64,000 nucleotides of DNA from the NCBI GenBank assembly GCA_028342535.1, contig JAOLWQ010000001.1, positions 186,001 to 250,000 of the forward strand, given 5' to 3'. Positions 22,832 to 31,757 of this stretch are shown here, in pieces. Numbering within the stretch: the first letter of the stretch is position 1; every line of letters starts with the position of its first letter. Origin of the DNA: Methylophilaceae bacterium (GTDB lineage Bacteria > Pseudomonadota > Gammaproteobacteria > Burkholderiales > Methylophilaceae). A program made the translations under genes and the position numbers. Under the pieces are notes generated by a model that was not told the origin of the DNA, ran no database searches, and was given only the letters and a program-made list of their open reading frames with translations.

Positions 22832-22834
22832 AGT

Positions 22835-23890
22835 ATGGATAAAATTTTTTGGAAGGGAAAAAAAGTTTTTATAACTGGACACACTGGATTTAAGGGTAGC
22901 TGGCTCTCAATTTGGTTAGCTTCGTCAGGGGCAAAGGTAACAGGGTACTCATTAGAACCAGAAACTAACCCAAGCTTATTTGAATCTTGTGTAATTGAAA
23001 AAAAAATTAATTCAGTTATAGGTGACATAAGAGATGAGCTAAAATTAAAAAAAACAATCCATGAAGCTCAACCTGATATAGTTTTTCATTTAGCATCCCA
23101 GGCACTCGTTTTAAAGTCATATGAAAAACCACTTGAAACATACGAAACAAATTTAATGGGTACTGTAAATATTCTAAATGTAATAAGAGACGTACCTTCA
23201 GTAAAAGCTTTTATTAATGTTACAAGCGATAAGTGCTATGCAAATGATGAAAACTTTAAAGCTTTTAAAGAAGATGATCCTATGGGTGGCTATGATCCAT
23301 ATAGTTCTAGCAAGGCCTGTTCTGAATTAATTACAGCTGCATACAGAGCATCTTTTTTTAAAGATAGTGTTGCTATTGCAACAGCTAGAGCCGGAAATGT
23401 AATCGGTGGTGGTGACTGGGCTGAGGACAGAATTATTCCTGATTTTATAAAAAAAATACAACAGAAGCAAAAATTGGTAATCAGGAATCCTGAATCGATT
23501 AGGCCCTGGCAATTCGTTCTAGAACCCCTAAATGGATACTTGATGCTGGCAGAAAAGCTATTTCAGAATGGTATAGATTATGCAGAATCTTGGAATTTTG
23601 GTCCAAATAAGCAAGATGACAAAACAGTTGAATGGCTTATTACTGAAGTTAATAAAGAATATGGAGATAAAAATAATTTTAAAATAGTATCGAATAAAGA
23701 GCCATTTCATGAATCAAAATACTTAAAATTAGATTGCTCAAAGTCAATAGGTAAGCTAAATTGGTCGCCTAAGCTTAGTATAGAAAAAGCGATTTTAATG
23801 ACATGTGCCTGGTATAAGAATTTTTATACAGACAAACAGGATATTTATTCATTTAGTGTAGAACAAATAAAACAGTACGAATCAATTTAG
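22835..23890 (+). CDS. rfbG: CDP-glucose 4,6-dehydratase
   Basis: FWKGKKVFITGHTGFKGSWLSIWLASSGAKVTGYSLEP; adjacent to rfbF. Confidence 0.95.
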   Translation: MDKIFWKGKKVFITGHTGFKGSWLSIWLASSGAKVTGYSLEPETNPSLFESCVIEKKINSVIGDIRDELKLKKTIHEAQPDIVFHLASQALVLKSYEKPLETYETNLMGTVNILNVIRDVPSVKAFINVTSDKCYANDENFKAFKEDDPMGGYDPYSSSKACSELITAAYRASFFKDSVAIATARAGNVIGGGDWAEDRIIPDFIKKIQQKQKLVIRNPESIRPWQFVLEPLNGYLMLAEKLFQNGIDYAESWNFGPNKQDDKTVEWLITEVNKEYGDKNNFKIVSNKEPFHESKYLKLDCSKSIGKLNWSPKLSIEKAILMTCAWYKNFYTDKQDIYSFSVEQIKQYESI

Positions 23891-23901
23891 AAAGATAAAC
23901 T

Positions 23902-25101
23902 ATGGAAAATATTTCTTATGCAAAAACCGTCTATGGCCAAGAGGAGATAGATGCAGTTGTTAAATGTCTTAATGAGTCAACTCAAATGGGAAATTATGCA
24001 AGAAAATTTGAGTCTGAGATTGCTAAGTTATTTGAAAAAAAAGAGTGTTTATACGTCAATTCTGGATCATCAGCCCTATTTATTGGCATAGAAGCATATG
24101 ACTTCCCAAAAGGAGGAGAGGTTATTACTCCTGCGCTTACTTTTGGAACAACGGTAGGATGCCTAATAAAAAATAATTTAGTTCCAGTTTTTGTTGACGT
24201 GGAGCCATTAACATATTGTATTGATACGAAAGAAATTGAGAATGTTATAACTAGTAAGACAGTGGCAATTTTAGCTCCAAATTTAATGGGCAATCTGTGT
24301 GATTGGCCAAAAATTAGAGAGATAGCTGATAAACATAAACTTATTGTTATAGAGGATTCAGCAGATACTTTAGGAGCTAAAGTTAATAATAAAAGTTCTG
24401 GCTCATATTCAGATATGTCAATTACTAGTTTTTATGGCTCTCATATAATAAATTGTGCAGGTAATGGTGGCGCACTTTTGTTAAATAATAAAAAAATAAT
24501 TGAAAAAGCTAAATTATTAAGGTCATGGGGAAGAAGCTCCTCATTATTTGATGAAAAGAGTGAGGCTATTGAAAATAGGTTTGATGTTAATTTAGATGGA
24601 ATTGAGTATGATGCAAAATTTGTTTTTGAAGCAGTTGGCTACAATGTTGAAGGAAGTGAAATTGGGGCAGCGTTTGGAATTGAGCAATTAAAAAAATTAC
24701 AAAAGAATATTGCAATTAGAAAAGAAAACTTTAATAGACAATGTGAATTTTTTGAAAGATATAAAAAATATTTTAGCAATCCACTACAAAAAGATAATAT
24801 AAATACAGCTTGGCTAGCATTCCCAATCCTTATTAATAAAAGTGCACCTTTTAGCAGAAAAGAATTTCAAATATATTTAGAGAAAAGAAATATTCAAACA
24901 AGGGTAGTTTTTACAGGGAATATTACAAGACAGCCAATGATGAAAGGTATTGCATATAAGGTTGTAGAAAATGGTTATCCAAATGCTGATGCTGTAATGG
25001 AGAGAGGTGTTTTATTACCACTTCATCATGGTTTAACAAATAGTATGTTTGAGAGACTTCATGAGACTATTTCTGAATTCCTGGATGGCTTTAAAGAATA
25101 A
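23902..25101 (+). CDS. DegT/DnrJ/EryC1-family PLP protein, RfbH-like (CDP-4-keto-6-deoxyglucose 3-dehydrase-like) lacking expected Fe-S cysteines
   Basis: SFYGSHIINCAGNGG has His at the usual PLP-Lys position; downstream of rfbFG. Confidence 0.85.
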   Translation: MENISYAKTVYGQEEIDAVVKCLNESTQMGNYARKFESEIAKLFEKKECLYVNSGSSALFIGIEAYDFPKGGEVITPALTFGTTVGCLIKNNLVPVFVDVEPLTYCIDTKEIENVITSKTVAILAPNLMGNLCDWPKIREIADKHKLIVIEDSADTLGAKVNNKSSGSYSDMSITSFYGSHIINCAGNGGALLLNNKKIIEKAKLLRSWGRSSSLFDEKSEAIENRFDVNLDGIEYDAKFVFEAVGYNVEGSEIGAAFGIEQLKKLQKNIAIRKENFNRQCEFFERYKKYFSNPLQKDNINTAWLAFPILINKSAPFSRKEFQIYLEKRNIQTRVVFTGNITRQPMMKGIAYKVVENGYPNADAVMERGVLLPLHHGLTNSMFERLHETISEFLDGFKE

Positions 25102-25117
25102 ATTTGATAACGTTACT

Positions 25118-25927
25118 CTAAAATTCAGAAAAAATAGTTAAGCCACCTGCCCATTGTTCAGAAACTTGAGTTGTATTTTTTGATAGCATTTGCGTCATAC
25201 ACCAAAATTCCATATGTGGTCCGTAAGCTTTGAGGAGCAAGACTAACCTCTCATCACTATGAACAAATGAGGACATACAAAGAATTGGCGAGTAATGGTC
25301 TTTATTTATAAGCAGCTCAGGCGATCCAACAACTGCTGCCCCTATGTCCATCCCGCCGCTTAAGCACATTTTTACATTATTTATTTCTGGAAGTTTTGAC
25401 ATTTGATTTCTTTGTGAGTCTATATCAAATTCCTGAAAGGCTTGAGGGAAATACCAACCAATAACTCCATTAAAGCTATCATCTAAAAATTTATCGTAGC
25501 GTGACCCCGGATGAACTTTAATATTATTCTGTAATTCAGAATTGCTTTGGAGAACAGCTTTAAAATGTGCATCTGGAAATCTTTCAGTAAATGATTCCTT
25601 TAGAGCTGGAAGAATTGTTTCTTCTAGATTTTTTCCTAAATCAACTCCCTTGGAAGTATTACGGTAAATAAAAGGCACATGAACTCCATTAGTTAATAAT
25701 GAAAAATCTTCATTGTCTTTTAATTTTTTAAGTAATGAGTTGGCTTTCGATTCAAAATCAGCAGCAGACAAATTATCTACACCGATTAAATTTTTTTTTG
25801 CTCTTTCTAGTATTGAATTGAAATCAAAATTTGGTTGATTTATTTTGTAGTAAAAACTTGGCTCTTTACGAAAGACCCTATCGTTTACCGTTGGTATACG
25901 ACGACCATAGTCATCAAACAGCTTCAA
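25118..25927 (-). CDS. Unrecognised 269-aa protein, partner of upstream radical SAM gene
   Basis: Long ORF with protein-like composition; 13-nt gap after the radical SAM gene on the same strand. Confidence 0.75.
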   Translation of the reverse strand: MKLFDDYGRRIPTVNDRVFRKEPSFYYKINQPNFDFNSILERAKKNLIGVDNLSAADFESKANSLLKKLKDNEDFSLLTNGVHVPFIYRNTSKGVDLGKNLEETILPALKESFTERFPDAHFKAVLQSNSELQNNIKVHPGSRYDKFLDDSFNGVIGWYFPQAFQEFDIDSQRNQMSKLPEINNVKMCLSGGMDIGAAVVGSPELLINKDHYSPILCMSSFVHSDERLVLLLKAYGPHMEFWCMTQMLSKNTTQVSEQWAGGLTIFSEF

Positions 25928-25940
25928 GAAAATCTCCTAA

Positions 25941-27152
25941 TTAAATTGATTTTATAGCAAAGATAGCTCTTCTATCTTCTGCTAAAATTTCTGGTGGACT
26001 GGGTGGATTATCATTGTTATCAATCTCTGGAGTTTTACCAAAGCCATGTTCATAAGTTACTGGCAGTAAATGACTTACATTTTTTTGGTAGTCAGCAACT
26101 GATTGATTATGGAAACGAATAAAGTCCATATGTTCACCAATTATACACTCGTCCCTATAGGGACCAAGCCAACTATTCATCATCCCTCTGCTAAGGACAT
26201 CCTTAAGAGGCTCTTTAACAACATTCCCGATAGATAAATCCATATAAGGACACGGAACAATTTCTCCATCATGGTTAACTGTATTGATTCCTTTTACCGT
26301 AATACATCTTCCAGGTTGACCATATGAAGGGCTCATATGAGTAAAAATATCATATTTATCTTCCAAATATTTTAACTGGTCTACGTCTTCTTTAGTACAA
26401 ACCCAAGTATCTTGCTCTCTGGCTGTTCCAACTGGTTTTGCTAGTGTTACGTAAAGAGGTATGTCCTCATCCTTACAATAACTGCAGAGCATCTCAAATT
26501 CTTCAGAAAAAACACGATCCTTAATAATACATGTTGATATAAGTAGTTCTAGGTTTGCAGATTTTGAAGCCTTTAAGGCTCTTAAAACTCTTGCATAAGA
26601 GCCTGGCTTACCCCTAAATTCATCGTGCTCTTCCTCAATCATACTATCTAATGATATTTGAACTTTATACCCACCTAGGCCAGCAAACCATTTTGCTTTT
26701 TCTTCATCAAAAGTCCAGCCGTTAGTGTCTAAAATAATTAAATGTTTTTTTGGGTCTATAGCTGCAATAAGCTGGTCAATACTTGAGTCTAAAAGAGCTT
26801 CTCCTCCAGTTAGAACAAATCTAAAAATTCCAGCCTCATCCGCTTGCCTAGAAAGCTCCCTATAATCATCAAGGTCCATCTGGTGTCTAGGATCTAACTT
26901 AACACCGGTTTCTTTTTTAATATCGCGAGTCATGTAGGGTTCTTCGCAACAGTGCATACAATGAAAATTACATAATGAACGATTTATTTTTATTCTCAAA
27001 ATTGGACTAATTTCACCATCAAGCATATTTTTAAAATATTGTTGAATTTTTTCATGAACTCTTGGGCGGTGGATGCTTTGATCTTTACGTTTATTTTTTT
27101 CAACTAAAGATAAAGCTTCTTGATCAGCAAGGATTTGTAAGTTATCGGCCAT
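25941..27152 (-). CDS. Radical SAM protein with SPASM-like C-terminal region
   Basis: CNFHCMHC (CX3CX2C); FVLTGGEALLD; C-terminal GRCITVKG...DGEIVPCPYMDLSIGNV. Confidence 0.88.
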   Translation of the reverse strand: MADNLQILADQEALSLVEKNKRKDQSIHRPRVHEKIQQYFKNMLDGEISPILRIKINRSLCNFHCMHCCEEPYMTRDIKKETGVKLDPRHQMDLDDYRELSRQADEAGIFRFVLTGGEALLDSSIDQLIAAIDPKKHLIILDTNGWTFDEEKAKWFAGLGGYKVQISLDSMIEEEHDEFRGKPGSYARVLRALKASKSANLELLISTCIIKDRVFSEEFEMLCSYCKDEDIPLYVTLAKPVGTAREQDTWVCTKEDVDQLKYLEDKYDIFTHMSPSYGQPGRCITVKGINTVNHDGEIVPCPYMDLSIGNVVKEPLKDVLSRGMMNSWLGPYRDECIIGEHMDFIRFHNQSVADYQKNVSHLLPVTYEHGFGKTPEIDNNDNPPSPPEILAEDRRAIFAIKSI

Positions 27153-27263
27153 TTTTTATTTAATTTAATTAAATTATTTGAATGATATTCATTTTATAAT
27201 AGTTAAGTTATATTACAAAGTGATATATTAAATATAAATAACATATAAATTTATTAAATTACT

Positions 27264-28412
27264 ATGAACATAAAATCTTACAGCCAATTAAATGAAGCAA
27301 TTATTTTTTATAAAAACTATTTTCTCAAAAGCTTAAATAAAAATTTAAAACTAAAAAAAATATTGCTTAATGATTTATCAATAATAACAACGGGATTAAT
27401 ATGGATAGATTCTAAACCTAATAATTTAAGTGATTTTCAATCAAATAGGTATTTTTTAAATGCAATTCAAATAAAAAAGCTTCCCTTTGATGATCAGCTA
27501 AAAAAGTTTTTGAAAACCGATGTTAAATCTGATAAAAACTTTACGAAATATAAAGCTAAAAATTACAAAGATTTAATATTATTTTTCTCAAAATTAATTT
27601 TAAAAGAATTTGAGAAGAAAAATTTTAACAAAAAAACAAAATTATGGAATTTAAAAGCTAAAAATTCTTTTTTAAAAAATGGTTATGTAGTTATACCAAA
27701 TGTATTTAATGATAACGAATGTAATAAGCTCAGAAATATATGCTTAAAGCTTTCAAAAAAAGAAAATAAAAATGGATATTTTTATGGATTTAATAATGAT
27801 TTTCAAAGAGTTTATAACGTAATAAATAAATCAAAAGAACTTGGAGAATTAATTGATATACCTTTAATTAATTATATTATGAATGATTTATTTAATAGAG
27901 ATACGTTTCATGATAAATATACTCTTAGTAGTCATCATATTAATATTATTCCCCCTGGTGGCTCAGAACATAAATTACACTCGGATCTAGCGGTCCCTGA
28001 ACCAATACCAGATTGGCTAATAAGAATGAATGTAAATTTCATTTTTGAAGATTATAATGAATCAAATGGAGCAACTATCTGCTTGCCTGGTTCTCATAAA
28101 TTTTTAAAAAAACCAAAACCTTCTGATGACTTAAAATTTCACAAAAGATTAGTTTCAATGATTGCGCCAAAAGGTTCAATTGCAATTTGGACAGGTCATT
28201 TATGGCATAAAAGTGGAAACAATAGCTCATCAAAGCATAGAGTAGGTTTACTTACATGTTTTGTAGCTAGCTATATGGCAGAAATAGCCCTTGAAGAAAA
28301 TCATCCAAAAATTATTAAGAAAAAACAAATGCTTAAATATTCTAAAAATATTCAAAAATTATTACTAAATTTTCATGGTTTTAAAGATGGGCATGAAGTA
28401 CGTCATGATTAA
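27264..28412 (+). CDS. Phytanoyl-CoA dioxygenase (PhyH)-like 2OG-Fe(II) oxygenase
   Basis: FLKNGYVVIPNVFNDNECNKLR; HKLHSDLAVPEP (HxD) and HLWHKSGNNSSSKHRVGL distal His/Arg. Confidence 0.8.
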   Translation: MNIKSYSQLNEAIIFYKNYFLKSLNKNLKLKKILLNDLSIITTGLIWIDSKPNNLSDFQSNRYFLNAIQIKKLPFDDQLKKFLKTDVKSDKNFTKYKAKNYKDLILFFSKLILKEFEKKNFNKKTKLWNLKAKNSFLKNGYVVIPNVFNDNECNKLRNICLKLSKKENKNGYFYGFNNDFQRVYNVINKSKELGELIDIPLINYIMNDLFNRDTFHDKYTLSSHHINIIPPGGSEHKLHSDLAVPEPIPDWLIRMNVNFIFEDYNESNGATICLPGSHKFLKKPKPSDDLKFHKRLVSMIAPKGSIAIWTGHLWHKSGNNSSSKHRVGLLTCFVASYMAEIALEENHPKIIKKKQMLKYSKNIQKLLLNFHGFKDGHEVRHD

Positions 28413-28481
28413 TTATATTAAATTAATTGATATTAAATTTTAATACCATATAATAGACAAGAAATATTTGGGCCACATATT

Positions 28482-29477
28482 TTGGCAAAATTAAAATCAC
28501 AATTTAATTACGAAGGTCGATTAAAGCTCGAGGAAAATCTGCCTCTAAATTCACCACTTGTAGTATATGTAGAACCCTCATCATTTTGTAATCTTGAATG
28601 TAAATTTTGCCCACAACATAATGGTAGAGGTGAGTTTCCAACATTCAATATGAGTTTAAAAACTTTTCAAAAAACATTGGATGACATTTCTACTTTTAAT
28701 ACGAAACCTTCCTTAATGAGGTTTTGTGGAATCGGTGATCCCTTATTCAATAAACAAATATCTAAAATTGTTAAAATGGCAGGATTATCCAACGTTATCA
28801 AAAAAACCGAAATAATCACAAATGGGACTATGTTAAATGATGAAAGAATTAATACTTTTTCAGAATACCTTGACAGAATAGTAATATCGGTTGAAGGTTT
28901 GTCTGAATTGGATTATAGTACTTTCGCTTTAAGAAAAATTAATTTTGATAAATTTGTGGCGAATATTAAAAAATTCTATGAGATAAAAGATAGAAAATGT
29001 GTAATACACATCAAAATTCACAACGCAGCTGTTCGAACTTCCAAAAAGAAAAAAAGATTTTTTGAGATTTTTGAATCGATTTGTGATGAAATTTATATTG
29101 AAAATCTTGTGGATCTTTGGCCAGAAAAAAAATCTAATCTAGGATTAGATGCTGGACATCGATTTGAAAGTACACCACCACCTTCATCAAAAGTTTGCCC
29201 ACAAATATTCAAAAGTATGCAAGTAAATGCTAATGGAGAAGTTTTGCCTTGCTGTGTAGATTGGAAGTCAATCAATGTTGTTGGTGATATTAAAAAAAAT
29301 ACGCTAAAAGAAATTTGGCATGGAGAGACAATAAAAGATTTACAAAAAAAACATTTACTCGGACAAAGAAATACTTTTAGCCCATGTAATGAATGTAATC
29401 ACAATGAATACAGTGAAAAAGATAACCTAGACAAAGATGCACATATAATTTATAAAAAAATGTTTCCAAAAGAATAG
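28482..29477 (+). CDS. Radical SAM/SPASM protein (TTG start)
   Basis: CNLECKFC; C-terminal CPQIFKSMQVNANGEVLPCCVDW...CNEC. Confidence 0.88.
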   Translation: MAKLKSQFNYEGRLKLEENLPLNSPLVVYVEPSSFCNLECKFCPQHNGRGEFPTFNMSLKTFQKTLDDISTFNTKPSLMRFCGIGDPLFNKQISKIVKMAGLSNVIKKTEIITNGTMLNDERINTFSEYLDRIVISVEGLSELDYSTFALRKINFDKFVANIKKFYEIKDRKCVIHIKIHNAAVRTSKKKKRFFEIFESICDEIYIENLVDLWPEKKSNLGLDAGHRFESTPPPSSKVCPQIFKSMQVNANGEVLPCCVDWKSINVVGDIKKNTLKEIWHGETIKDLQKKHLLGQRNTFSPCNECNHNEYSEKDNLDKDAHIIYKKMFPKE

Positions 29478-29585
29478 TTCCATTGCCAAAAACATATTTT
29501 CGAAGATTTACAAAAAAGAGTTATTTTTATTTAATCAATGCATTAAGCAATGCTCAAGAATTAAAATTGAAGTATTTTAAAATTT

Positions 29586-31727
29586 ATGGATGATATGTTA
29601 AAACAAAAAACTTCTTATAAGCTTACGATAATAATACCCTTCTATAAAGCCTTAGCTTATAGGCATATTATTATTGAAAATATTAAACGAAATAATTATG
29701 ACTTTGTATGTTTTATTTTAATTGATGATGGCTCTGAAGATGGCCATCTTGATCTTCTTAAAAAAGAAATAAAAAGTAATAATGTGACGTACATTAAAAA
29801 TCAACATAATTACGGTGTCTCAAAATCAAGAAATATTGGAATTCAAGAGTGTAAAACTGAGTTCCTTCTTTTTTGTGATAGCGATGACGATCTTGATTTA
29901 GCAAGGATTAAAGATATTAATTATGTATTCGATGAAAAGCCAGATTTACAAATATATGCTTTTAAGCATATTAACAAAAAGGGGTTTATAAACTATTCAG
30001 TCGATTATGGTTATGAAGGTCTTTTAAAAGGTAAAGATTTATTACAATTAATTAATACCTATTTAAAAAATCCAACTGGGCGCTCAATATTTATTTCTTG
30101 CTGGGGCCGTATCTATAAAACCAAATTCCTAAAACAAAATAATATTTCTTTTAATGAAGCTTTATGTATTTATGAAGATTCATTATTTGTTGCTGAAGTG
30201 ATAACTAAAGCAAGAAAAATTAATATTTGCCGAAGTGATATTTACAAACATTGGCTTCATGGAGAAGGAATGACAGTTTATGGTAACTCTACTGGTAAGT
30301 TTTGTGATCATATAGAAGTTCTTTGTAATTTTTTAAAAAATAATAAAATAAAAAATGTAACCCAATATCAATACTCATCAGTAAGTTATTTTGTATCAAG
30401 AACGCTAATGTTAATTAAAGGTAAAAGTTTACTTTTTATTTACAAAAATCTAAAACAATTATTAACTGAAGAATTGGTTGTTAATTCTTTAAGATCCCAT
30501 GAAATTCAATGTATAAAAATGCCGCTTATTAAGAGTTGGATGTTTAAAAATATATCTTTTCTTACTTTATTTATTTTTTTATATAACAAAATAAAACCTA
30601 CTATTTATGACAATAATATAATTAAAAATGATAAATTTCTTCAACGCCATATTAAAAAAAGGAAGCGTGATAAAAAAATTACTATTAGTATAATTATTCC
30701 AGTTTTTAATGACGAAAACAGATTATCTCGCTGTATTGATAGTGTTTTAAATCAGACGAATATTAATCTTGAATTAATTATAGTTGATGATGGATCAAAC
30801 GATACATCTCCACAAATTGCAGAATTATTTGCATTGTATGACGAAAGAGTTAAAGTAATTAGATCAAGGAATGGTGGGCCTAGTACCGCACGTAATATTG
30901 GAATTAGCCACTCAATTGGGGAATTTATCTTTTTCTTAGATTCCGATGACTGTATAAATAAAAATACCTTACAGCATTTGCTTATTGATATTAAGAAATC
31001 TAATATTGATTTAGCTGTTGGAGATTTTTTTATCTCTGATGATGGATCAAATGACGAAAGAATTAAATCAGGAAATGAATTAATATTTCCTAGAACAACA
31101 ATACTTAATAAATCTAAAATTAATGATTATATTAGTCACTATTTACAAAGCCCAAATAGGTACCCATTATTTACAATGTCATGGGGCCGTTTATTTAAGG
31201 CATCTATAATCAAGGAACATAATTTATTTTTTAACGAAAAGTTATGGCACTGTGAGGATGTTGAATTTAATTTTAGATATTTAATTTGGGCTGATAAGAT
31301 TTCTTTTGTTAGAAAGAATATTGTAAATCACACAGTTGGCGTCACTAGTTTAAGAATGCGTTTACCAAAAAATTTATTTAATTTTTTTGGATTCCATGAA
31401 GCTCTCAAGAGTATAAATGTTTATTTAAAAAAGATGGACATTAATAAGAATATTAGTAATAGCATTTCACATGCATATGTTACCTATTCGATTATATCGA
31501 TGATACGCCTCAGTTTTCAGTATGATAAAAACAATAAAAAGCAAACATTAAGATTACTGCGTGAGTGCATTAGCAATACAACCCTCCAAAATAATCTTAA
31601 ACATTACAAACCAAAAAGTGGTGAAAGCAAAATAATTCCATTTCTTATAAAAAAAAATCAACCCTTACTTCTTCTTTATATTTCTAGAATTAAGGGAATG
31701 TTAAGATATGATATTAGAAAAAGCTAA
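29586..31727 (+). CDS. Glycosyltransferase with two tandem GT2 (GT-A) domains
   Basis: Two copies of IIIP(F/V)...DDGS...SRNIGI/ARNIGI...DSDD and SWGR(I/L)(Y/F)K. Confidence 0.9.
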   Translation: MDDMLKQKTSYKLTIIIPFYKALAYRHIIIENIKRNNYDFVCFILIDDGSEDGHLDLLKKEIKSNNVTYIKNQHNYGVSKSRNIGIQECKTEFLLFCDSDDDLDLARIKDINYVFDEKPDLQIYAFKHINKKGFINYSVDYGYEGLLKGKDLLQLINTYLKNPTGRSIFISCWGRIYKTKFLKQNNISFNEALCIYEDSLFVAEVITKARKINICRSDIYKHWLHGEGMTVYGNSTGKFCDHIEVLCNFLKNNKIKNVTQYQYSSVSYFVSRTLMLIKGKSLLFIYKNLKQLLTEELVVNSLRSHEIQCIKMPLIKSWMFKNISFLTLFIFLYNKIKPTIYDNNIIKNDKFLQRHIKKRKRDKKITISIIIPVFNDENRLSRCIDSVLNQTNINLELIIVDDGSNDTSPQIAELFALYDERVKVIRSRNGGPSTARNIGISHSIGEFIFFLDSDDCINKNTLQHLLIDIKKSNIDLAVGDFFISDDGSNDERIKSGNELIFPRTTILNKSKINDYISHYLQSPNRYPLFTMSWGRLFKASIIKEHNLFFNEKLWHCEDVEFNFRYLIWADKISFVRKNIVNHTVGVTSLRMRLPKNLFNFFGFHEALKSINVYLKKMDINKNISNSISHAYVTYSIISMIRLSFQYDKNNKKQTLRLLRECISNTTLQNNLKHYKPKSGESKIIPFLIKKNQPLLLLYISRIKGMLRYDIRKS

Positions 31728-31757
31728 AAAAGACCCTAAAGTTGTTATAATTCAATA

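Noticed and set aside
22402-24293. Minus-strand ORFs opposite rfbF, rfbG and the dehydrase gene (22402-22683, 22828-23028, 23327-23512, 23994-24293)
   Set aside because: Fully overlap well-supported genes and show no recognisable family
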